In this document: in pieces, positions 1 through 6,072 of the stretch
How the letters are laid out: each line of letters opens with the position of its first letter
Position numbering within the stretch: position 1 is the stretch's first letter
NCBI GenBank assembly: GCA_020050375.1
Contig: JAGVKR010000336.1
Location: 1-7,215, forward strand
Reading direction: 5' to 3'
DNA: 7,215 bases
From: Planctomycetales bacterium
Lineage (GTDB): Bacteria > Planctomycetota > Planctomycetia > Planctomycetales > Planctomycetaceae
Made by a program: the position numbers and the translations under genes
Notes under the pieces: model-generated
What the model saw: only the letters and a program-made list of their open reading frames with translations
The model's database searches: none
What the model was told of the DNA's origin: nothing

Positions 1-2
1 CG

Positions 3-302
3 GGGGGCGGGGCGCGGAGCCGGTTCTGGCGGCAAGTTCAGGCCGATATCTACGGCTCGCGCGTCGTGACGACCAACTCGGCCGAAGGGCCGGCCTATGG
101 CGTGGCCCTGCTGGCGGCCGCCGGGACGGGAGCCTACAAAAACGTCGTCGAGGCGTGTCAGGCGACGATCAAGGTCGAGGAGAGCGCGTCACCGCATTCG
201 AAGTCGCGGCGGACCTACGAGGCCGCGTATCCCCTCTATCGCAAACTGTACCGTTCGCTCAAAGACGACTTCCGCATCATCGCGGAGCTTGTCAGTCGCT
301 GA
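3..302 (+). CDS. xylB: Xylulokinase, C-terminal part (5' end outside window)
   Basis: This is the last 99 codons of a carbohydrate kinase of the FGGY family, most likely xylulokinase, which phosphorylates D-xylulose to D-xylulose 5-phosphate with ATP in the cytoplasm. The reading frame is open from the window edge. It starts with a [11 protein letters not shown] segment, the glycine-rich ATP-site motif of the FGGY C-terminal domain. An [16 protein letters not shown] segment follows, matching the second conserved block of this domain. The tail, with [12 protein letters not shown], resembles the usual xylulokinase ending (Y-x-LY-x-LYPALK). About four fifths of a normal protein of roughly 500 residues lies upstream. 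The GTG at 66 is internal and not a start. The gene ends in TGA and is followed by a palindromic intergenic element. Another FGGY kinase, such as a glycerol or ribulose kinase, cannot be excluded from the C-terminus alone, but the AEGPAYG block and tail favour XylB. Confidence 0.82.
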   Translation, partial: GGGARSRFWRQVQADIYGSRVVTTNSAEGPAYGVALLAAAGTGAYKNVVEACQATIKVEESASPHSKSRRTYEAAYPLYRKLYRSLKDDFRIIAELVSR

Positions 303-320
303 TTGCACAATGTTCGGAAG

Positions 321-394
321 GTGGCACGCCCTGAGCCTAAGCGAAGAGCGTGGCTTAAACACTCACGCCTTTCCCGTTGGTCAGGGCGTGCCAC
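321..394. repeat. 74-bp palindromic intergenic element (14-bp perfect terminal inverted repeats)
   Basis: The arms GTGGCACGCCCTGA (321-334) and TCAGGGCGTGCCAC (381-394) are perfect reverse complements around a 46-base spacer. The CACGCC/GGCGTG core recurs inside: 325-332 can pair with 345-352 (one mismatch), and 364-369 can pair with 385-390. The transcript could therefore form either one long hairpin or two tandem hairpins. The element fills most of the gap between the xylulokinase stop and the next gene. A T-rich stretch follows at about 401-423, but there is no clean run of T, so a classic intrinsic terminator is not shown. It resembles REP elements or small MITEs. No target-site duplication is obvious at its edges, and its copy number cannot be judged from one window. 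Confidence 0.65.
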
Positions 395-426
395 TCGATT
401 GCTTTCGTTTCGAGTTTTGTTTCGAA

Positions 427-434
427 AGGTAAGG
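427..434 (+). promoter_or_regulatory. Ribosome binding site for the cyclodeaminase-family gene
   Basis: The purine-rich AGGTAAGG (427-434) lies 3 bases before the ATG at 438, and its first AGG lies 8 bases before it. This fixes the start at 438. The reading frame is open further upstream to 303, but that stretch is the palindromic intergenic element and shows no protein similarity. Confidence 0.55.
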
Positions 435-437
435 TTG

Positions 438-1394
438 ATGCCTGCGCTGTACTTCACTGAAGACGATGTCTCCGAGCTGCTGGACATGGAAATTGCGATC
501 GAAACGATCGAAGAGGCGTTCCGGCAGCTCGCACAAGGGACCGCGATGAACGTGCCCCGCGCGCGCGCCCGAGCGACGGGGATCGGCCTGCATACGATGT
601 CGGCCGCCGCCGAGTACCTGGGCCTCGTGGGCTGGAAAGCCTATACGACGACGAAAACGAGCGCACGGTTTCACGTCGGGCTCTATTCGGCCGTGACGGG
701 CGAACTGACGGCGCTGATCGAAGCCAATGCGCTGGGGCAATTGCGAACCGGCGCCGCCAGCGGCGTGGCGACCGAATACATGGCCCGCCCCGACGCCAAG
801 GTCGTCGGGCTGTTCGGCGCCGGAATGCAGGCTCGCACGCAACTCAAGGCGGTCTGCTCTGTACGAAAAATCGAGCTGGTCGAAGTTTACAGCCGCGATG
901 AAGAGCGCTGCCGCGAGTTCTGCAGCTTGATGTCGGAGTGGTGTAACACGCGCGTTGTGCCTTCCCGTCTGCCGGACGGGGTGGCGGCTGAGAAAGACAT
1001 CGTGATCTGCGCCACCTCGGCCCGCACGCCGCTGTTCGAAGGGAAGGTTCTGGACGACGGGACGCATCTCAACGTCGTCGGTTCGAACTACCTCAACAAG
1101 GCAGAGATCGACGTGGCGACGGTCCACCGGGCCGACACGATCGTCTGTGACAGCATCGAACAGTGTAAAATCGAGGCAGGAGACTTCGTGCAGGCGATTG
1201 AAGAAGGGGCCGTCGAATGGTCGCACATGCACGAACTGGCCGACGTCGTCAGCGATCGGGAGACGGGCCGCAAGACTCCCGAGAGCATCACGCTCTTCAA
1301 GTCGGTCGGGCTGGCGATCGAAGACGTCGCGCTGGGGGCAAAACTGCTCGAGCTGGCTGCCCAGGAAGGACTGGGGCGGCCGCTGCCGTTTTGA
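438..1394 (+). CDS. Ornithine cyclodeaminase/mu-crystallin family NAD(P)-dependent enzyme
   Basis: This 318-residue protein has the usual length of the ornithine cyclodeaminase/mu-crystallin family, which includes ornithine cyclodeaminase, archaeal alanine dehydrogenase and ketimine reductases. These are cytoplasmic NAD(P)-dependent enzymes acting on amino or imino acids. Visible family features in order are: the N-terminal LYFTEDDVSELLDM block; GWKAYT with Lys67 at the substrate-lysine position; EANALGQLRTGAASGVAT (95-112) with Arg103; a Rossmann dinucleotide loop LFGAGMQA (125-132); NVVGSNYLNKAEID (212-225); and a C-terminal TLFKSVGLAIEDVA segment. At the position of the catalytic Asp of ornithine cyclodeaminase (family GGDCPGKTE motif), this protein appears to have Asn217 in GSNYLNKAE. 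A true ornithine cyclodeaminase is therefore doubtful, and the substrate is unknown. The start at 438 is set by the AGGTAAGG site. The stop codon abuts the stop codon of the convergent hydrolase gene. The link to the upstream xylulokinase gene is unclear. Confidence 0.85.
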   Translation: MPALYFTEDDVSELLDMEIAIETIEEAFRQLAQGTAMNVPRARARATGIGLHTMSAAAEYLGLVGWKAYTTTKTSARFHVGLYSAVTGELTALIEANALGQLRTGAASGVATEYMARPDAKVVGLFGAGMQARTQLKAVCSVRKIELVEVYSRDEERCREFCSLMSEWCNTRVVPSRLPDGVAAEKDIVICATSARTPLFEGKVLDDGTHLNVVGSNYLNKAEIDVATVHRADTIVCDSIEQCKIEAGDFVQAIEEGAVEWSHMHELADVVSDRETGRKTPESITLFKSVGLAIEDVALGAKLLELAAQEGLGRPLPF

Positions 1395-2162
1395 TCATTC
1401 CTCCGGCGGCACCAAATCGAGCAGCCGGCGGCGGATGTCGGCGTGGATCCGCTCGTCCCATTCGGCTGCCACATGCGCCTGAAAATCGAAGGGGGCGTTG
1501 TACGCCGGGCGGCCTTCGCGCATGTAGCCGGTCGTCGGATTTCCCAGATCAATCGTTTCCAGCCGCCTGTCGCGCGGCAGGGTGCGCCACACGAACACGT
1601 TGCGCGTGTGAAAGTGGACGACGCGGTTGAGGTTCATCGGCAATTCTTTCGGCGGTGCCTGCGCCCGGCCGGCGGACGAGGCGTCGAGAAAGACGACGAG
1701 CGCGACGGCATTCGGAGTTTCGTGCCGGAACAGATCCTGCGCGACCTCGAGCGCCGTATGGCCTCCCCAACTGTTGCCGACGAGTGCGACCCGGTCCTGT
1801 GCGTGCCTTTGCAGATGCTCGCGGATGAATTCAGCGATTGTCGGCGATCGGGGAGGCTGCGGCGAATTCAGCGTTCCGGCCCGAGTCCCGTTCCAGTTGA
1901 AGTACTCAGCGACGACTCGCTCCTGCTGCACGTCCCCCATGAGCTGGAACAGGCCGCTGTTCCCCTGCTGCCGCGGTGCGCTACCGGCGATCTGCTCGGG
2001 CGTCGGATCGGAATCCATCCCGCCGATGAAGACCGCCAGAAGATGCGGCGCGCGGCGCGAGAGGAGTGCGGCGCCGGCGGGAGAATCGGCACGCAACAGC
2101 GTCGAGAACGACGCCACAACCAATGCAGCAAAAAGGACCAGGATCAGGCGAATTCGTTCCAT
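1395..2162 (-). CDS. Exported or membrane-anchored alpha/beta hydrolase
   Basis: This 255-residue protein begins with a hydrophobic segment, residues 4-22, after a short basic start (MERIR). This suggests a Sec signal peptide, perhaps cleaved after LLRA at about residue 25, or an N-terminal anchor. The mature part has an alpha/beta hydrolase signature: the nucleophile elbow VGNSWGG (128-134) with Ser131 inside G-N-S-W-G, preceded by the strand RVALVG. A later strand VVFLDAS carries Asp160, a possible acid residue. The catalytic His is not certain; His230 and His240 are candidates. The family covers esterases, lipases, thioesterases and amidases, so the substrate cannot be named. The ATG at 2160-2162 has no clear Shine-Dalgarno site. 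The gene lies 48 bp downstream of pgsA on the same strand, so it may be the last gene of that operon. Its stop directly touches the convergent gene's stop at 1394. Confidence 0.75.
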   Translation of the reverse strand: MERIRLILVLFAALVVASFSTLLRADSPAGAALLSRRAPHLLAVFIGGMDSDPTPEQIAGSAPRQQGNSGLFQLMGDVQQERVVAEYFNWNGTRAGTLNSPQPPRSPTIAEFIREHLQRHAQDRVALVGNSWGGHTALEVAQDLFRHETPNAVALVVFLDASSAGRAQAPPKELPMNLNRVVHFHTRNVFVWRTLPRDRRLETIDLGNPTTGYMREGRPAYNAPFDFQAHVAAEWDERIHADIRRRLLDLVPPEE

Positions 2163-2210
2163 CGAATGGGCTCTGGTTTTGCGAAGCGCCTCATCGCGGG
2201 ATGTCGATGC

Positions 2211-2846
2211 TCAGGAGTTGCGGAAGATCTGCACGGCCCGCACCACGTACGCGACCCCGCTGTAGATCGTGACGGCGACGGCGCTCCACAAAAGCAGGTC
2301 GCGACCAGTCGCGAGCGACTCTTGCGCCGTCGACTGCCGACCGTATTCAAGATAAAGCAGGCTCGCCGCCACCGCCGCGCACTGCAACACCATTTTGAGT
2401 TTGCCGCTCCACGTGGCGGAAAAATCCTGCCCCGCGCTTTCGAGAAAGCTGCGGAGGCTGGTGATGAACATCTCACGGCCGATGACGATGATCGCCATCC
2501 ACGCATTGATGCCCGAATCGGGCTGGGGAACCAAAAACACGAACGCTCCGCCGATGATCACCTTGTCGACAAATGGATCGAGGATCCGTCCGACAACTGT
2601 CACCAGGCCGTAACGCCGCGCGATGTAGCCGTCGATGGCGTCCGTCGCCGCCGCAATCATGAAAACCGCGCAGGCAACCAGCCAGCGCTCGCCGCGGTCG
2701 ATCAGCCAGAAGAGCACGACTGCCAACAACAGCCGGCTGAATGTGATCAGATTAGGGACGTTGAATGGCGAGCCTCGGCGAACGCCGGCGGCGCCTTCGC
2801 GCAGGGCTTTCGTTCCCGTGGGGTCGCGATGTTCGGTGAGTGCCAT
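2211..2846 (-). CDS. pgsA: CDP-diacylglycerol--glycerol-3-phosphate 3-phosphatidyltransferase
   Basis: PgsA joins CDP-diacylglycerol and sn-glycerol 3-phosphate to give phosphatidylglycerol phosphate and CMP, the first committed step of phosphatidylglycerol and cardiolipin synthesis, in the cytoplasmic membrane. The 211-residue product carries the full CDP-alcohol phosphatidyltransferase signature D-x2-DG-x2-AR-x8-G-x3-D-x3-D, with Asp69, Asp72, Gly73, Ala76, Arg77, Gly86, Asp90 and Asp94. The typical PgsA opening NVPNLITFSRLLL is at 29-41. Hydrophobic segments at about 34-49, 56-67, 95-107, 115-125, 152-166 and 185-203 fit a polytopic membrane protein. A polar extension of about 28 residues precedes the family start. 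The ATG at 2846 is supported by AGGGA (2856-2860), 9 bases upstream. The gene follows rimO by 27 bp and precedes the exported hydrolase by 48 bp, all on one strand. A phosphatidylserine or phosphatidylinositol-phosphate synthase is less likely given the NVPNLITFSR start. Confidence 0.92.
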   Translation of the reverse strand: MALTEHRDPTGTKALREGAAGVRRGSPFNVPNLITFSRLLLAVVLFWLIDRGERWLVACAVFMIAAATDAIDGYIARRYGLVTVVGRILDPFVDKVIIGGAFVFLVPQPDSGINAWMAIIVIGREMFITSLRSFLESAGQDFSATWSGKLKMVLQCAAVAASLLYLEYGRQSTAQESLATGRDLLLWSAVAVTIYSGVAYVVRAVQIFRNS

Positions 2847-2873
2847 TCGAAGTGATCCCTGGCCGAGGCCGCT

Positions 2874-4281
<1,408 letters not shown>

Positions 4282-4283
4282 CG

Positions 4284-4535
4284 TCAAATCTTTCCGTTCG
4301 TAGTCTTCGCCGGTAATGGCTCGACAGATTCCAAAAGCATCAACGACACCTCCTGCCAACGATCGGCAGCACCCGGCGCGCCGTCCGGAGGCATATAGAC
4401 TGTGACCGATGATCGACCGACCTTGATGAACTCGGGGTGGACGATATCGAAAACCCGTCCGCTCGCCATATGCAACCGGAAAGGCTGAAATGGCTCAGCC
4501 GAGACAAATTCGACCATGGCGCGAGGAGTGAGCAT
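4284..4535 (-). CDS. Small uncharacterised protein upstream of rimO (83 residues)
   Basis: This is a short cytoplasmic-looking protein without a signal peptide or membrane segment. It opens with MLTPRAMVEFVSAEPFQPFR, continues with a segment ending in RVFDIVHPEFIKVGRSSVTVY, and then WQEVSLMLLESVEPLP. The pattern of QPFxPFR, then a short polar turn, HPEF and a final ISVE-like strand resembles small hypothetical proteins that I associate with planctomycete and related genomes. I know of no established function. The open frame extends up to 4670 (GTG), but the ATG at 4535 is preferred: GGAA (4545-4542) lies 6 bases before it, and the upstream stretch is rich in inverted repeats. The gene ends 2 bp before the rimO start, so translational coupling with rimO is likely. 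The predicted fold is a small all-beta or alpha-beta domain; this is inference only. Confidence 0.72.
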   Translation of the reverse strand: MLTPRAMVEFVSAEPFQPFRLHMASGRVFDIVHPEFIKVGRSSVTVYMPPDGAPGAADRWQEVSLMLLESVEPLPAKTTNGKI

Positions 4536-4541
4536 CGGCAT

Positions 4542-4545
4542 TTCC
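4542..4545 (-). promoter_or_regulatory. Ribosome binding site deciding the start of the small gene
   Basis: GGAA on the minus strand is spaced 6 bases from the ATG at 4535 and 0 bases from the ATG at 4541. The spacing makes 4535 the better start. The eight-base string GGAAATGC containing it recurs on the same strand at 4597-4590, inside the leader hairpin. Confidence 0.4.
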
Positions 4546-4552
4546 AAATTGG

Positions 4553-4612
4553 TCTGGTTGACTTTGCGCCTGCGCTGCAGTCGCGGCGCGCATTTCCTTC
4601 GATTCAACCAGA
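4553..4612 (-). promoter_or_regulatory. Nested inverted repeat in the leader of the small-gene/rimO operon
   Basis: Perfect 9-bp arms TCTGGTTGA and TCAACCAGA (4553-4561 and 4604-4612) enclose a second perfect pair, GCGCC (4566-4570) and GGCGC (4585-4589). GCG/CGC (4572-4574 and 4582-4584) can extend the inner stem further. On the minus-strand transcript this gives a long hairpin with one asymmetric internal loop, ending 17 bases before the ATG at 4535. It could be a regulatory leader, a binding site, or chance in GC-rich DNA. It matches no riboswitch class that I recognise. Confidence 0.4.
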
Positions 4613-4629
4613 GTAACAGATAAGTCGCG

Positions 4630-4658
4630 GCGGCAGAAAGCTCTGCAATGTCTGCCGC
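4630..4658. repeat. 8-bp inverted repeat beside a TTGACA box, upstream of the small-gene/rimO operon
   Basis: GCGGCAGA (4630-4637) and TCTGCCGC (4651-4658) are perfect reverse complements around 13 bases. The loop contains a second TCTGC (4642-4646) that could pair with the same left arm. On the minus strand a perfect TTGACA (4666-4661) lies just upstream, but the expected -10 position 17 bases away reads GAGCTT, a poor match. It could be an operator overlapping a promoter, but this is weak. No T run follows on either strand, so it is not a standard terminator. Confidence 0.35.
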
Positions 4659-4693
4659 TCTGTCAACCACCCCATTCTATCGTCTCGCGGCGT

Positions 4694-4715
4694 GGCTGAA
4701 CAGGCGTTCCGAGCC
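4694..4715 (-). terminator. Possible terminator hairpin after the CPBP protease gene
   Basis: Directly after the stop codon at 4716, the minus strand can fold GGCT-cg-GAAC-gcct-GTTC-AGCC: two 4-bp stems separated by a 2-base bulge, with a 4-base loop. No T tract follows, so intrinsic termination is uncertain. The position immediately after the stop is the main argument. Confidence 0.3.
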
Positions 4716-5870
4716 TCATAGTCCCGTCGCCAGTTGCCAAAGCACGGCGGCAAACGCCAGTGAATTGAATGCGCCGCAGGCGAGCAGCAAAAGTTGCGGG
4801 CTCTGGCTGACCGGCACGCCGCCGGACCCCGAAGGCGGCACGACCGTCCCGTCTGCACGGGCATACTGGACCCGCGTCTGCCAGAGCAACAGGCCCAGCG
4901 CGGTGACCATGGCCGCCGCGACGACCATCAGATGCCAGGGGGCGGCTTGCCCTTCATCGAGCAGTTTGTTGATCTGCCAGTCTTCGCCATATTTCAGGAC
5001 AAATGCCGCGAACGCGTTGTTGAGCAGATGCAATAGCACCGGAGCCCAGAAACTGCGGGTCGTCAGGTAGACGAAGTGCATCGCGATCCCCAGCGGAATC
5101 ACTGCCACTGCCTGGGCCGGGTTGATGTGCATGATCCCGAACAGCACCGACGTGACGAGCACGCCCGGCACGACGCCCCAGCGCGCGATCAGCCCCCTTC
5201 CGATCAATCCGCGGCAGATCAATTCTTCGCCGAGGGCCGGAGCGATCGCGATGGCCCACAGAAACTGCGGAAACGACGCTTTGGCCAAGCGCGAAAAAAC
5301 GATCTGCAGCAAGTCGTTGTCGCCGTGAGGCAGCGCTGCCAGCATCAACTTTTGCAGCTCGGTGCATAGCAGCGACAGGGGCAGCATCGCCAGAACGATC
5401 AGGCCCATGTGGCCCGCCGACGGCAGCTTGAGCCCCAGCGCTCCCAATCCTCCCTGCCGGTGCAATCGCAGGCTGACGGCCGCCGTTCCATAGAGGACGG
5501 TGGCCAGTCCGGCGATTCCGAAGATCGTCGTCATTTCCCCTTCGAACCAGGGCCCCATCGCGCGGAAATAGGCCCCGAAATCGAACCGCGTTCCCGGGGC
5601 AGAATCCGGTGGTGGCGCAAAGGGATGGGTGACGACGTAGACCATCGCCAGGCCGACGACGGCGACCATGGCCGCTCCGGCCTGCACGATATGCACCCCC
5701 ACCAGCCAGGCGATCGATTCCCAGAACCCCGGCCCTTCGGGACGCCGCATTCGACGGGGGGCGGCAACGACGGCCGGTTCGGGAAGGAACGCCTCGGAGG
5801 GGAGAGCTTCCGGCATTGGCACGTCGGGGGGCGAAACGGGTTGATCAGAACCAGGGAGTCCCGGCGGCAT
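4716..5870 (-). CDS. CPBP-family intramembrane glutamic protease (CAAX/Abi type)
   Basis: This polytopic membrane protein has the CPBP (CAAX protease and bacteriocin-processing; Abi) domain. Counting from the ATG at 5870 (384 residues), the three catalytic motifs are complete: motif 1 GEELICRG with Glu215, Glu216 and Arg220 (EExxxR); motif 2 FGIMH with Phe244 and His248 (FxxxH); and motif 3 HLLNN with His281 and Asn285 (HxxxN). Hydrophobic spans lie at about 53-80, 114-134, 155-168, 201-213, 231-243, 252-267, 277-291, 312-331 and 360-382. Relatives cleave prenylated proteins or peptides or act in bacteriocin self-immunity; the substrate here is unknown. The frame is open to a TTG at 6008 with an ATG at 5987, but that stretch has rare codons (TTA, AGA, ATA) and a promoter-like sequence. 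The Pro-rich N-terminus leaves ATG 5816 possible as well. No good Shine-Dalgarno site precedes 5870. The gene diverges from the kinase gene. Confidence 0.85.
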   Translation of the reverse strand: MPPGLPGSDQPVSPPDVPMPEALPSEAFLPEPAVVAAPRRMRRPEGPGFWESIAWLVGVHIVQAGAAMVAVVGLAMVYVVTHPFAPPPDSAPGTRFDFGAYFRAMGPWFEGEMTTIFGIAGLATVLYGTAAVSLRLHRQGGLGALGLKLPSAGHMGLIVLAMLPLSLLCTELQKLMLAALPHGDNDLLQIVFSRLAKASFPQFLWAIAIAPALGEELICRGLIGRGLIARWGVVPGVLVTSVLFGIMHINPAQAVAVIPLGIAMHFVYLTTRSFWAPVLLHLLNNAFAAFVLKYGEDWQINKLLDEGQAAPWHLMVVAAAMVTALGLLLWQTRVQYARADGTVVPPSGSGGVPVSQSPQLLLLACGAFNSLAFAAVLWQLATGL

Positions 5871-6072
5871 AAGGTGAATCGCTCGGCATGCGAATGGAGG
5901 AAGTGACGAATTTGGCCCGGAGACGGGAATCGAGCTGTCTATCTCTCCGCCGCTCGATAAACTAAATCTATACCGGCGGGGTGGCATGGTCAATTTCCGG
6001 TTGTGCAATTCCGTGCTCGAACCTGGCGTGCGAACGATGTCGCCCGATCAACCTGCCCTGTCGAGACCTGCA
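5871..6072. other. Divergent intergenic region between the protease and kinase genes
   Basis: These 202 bases separate the chosen starts of two divergent genes. The region has a local AT-rich stretch (about 5956-5972) with the candidate minus-strand promoter. In-frame ATGs at 5986 and 6037 could lengthen the kinase. I see no RNA gene or repeat in it. Confidence 0.5.
5965..5993 (-). promoter_or_regulatory. Candidate sigma70-type promoter for the CPBP protease gene
   Basis: On the minus strand TTGACC (5993-5988), 17 bases of spacer, then TAGATT (5970-5965) match the -35 and -10 consensus at 5 of 6 and 4 of 6 positions. The -10 lies in the most AT-rich stretch of the divergent gap (about 5956-5972). 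Transcription would start near 5958, about 88 bases before the ATG at 5870. This also argues against starts at 5987 or 6008. No equally good promoter was found for the kinase on the + strand. Confidence 0.4.

Noticed and set aside
303..437. N-terminal extension of the cyclodeaminase-family protein from 303
   Set aside because: The extra 45 codons lie over the palindromic element and are Arg-rich without similarity. The ATG at 438 has a good ribosome site and begins the family's normal N-terminus.
559..568. GC dinucleotide run (GCGCGCGCGC-like) in the cyclodeaminase-family gene
   Set aside because: It encodes an alternating Arg-Ala stretch in frame within a normal coding region. It is too short to count as a microsatellite of interest.
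381..1232. 283-codon open frame on the minus strand
   Set aside because: It is antisense to the cyclodeaminase-family gene, whose Rossmann and substrate motifs are clear.
1443..2855. 470-codon open frame on the + strand
   Set aside because: It runs antisense across the hydrolase and pgsA genes, both of which have clear family motifs. Its product is low-complexity, rich in Arg, His and Asp, with no recognisable domain. Long antisense frames are expected in GC-rich DNA.
4536..4670. Longer small protein starting at the GTG at 4670
   Set aside because: The added 45 residues cover two inverted repeats and the leader, and the family-like part begins at the ATG at 4535 with a well-spaced GGAA.
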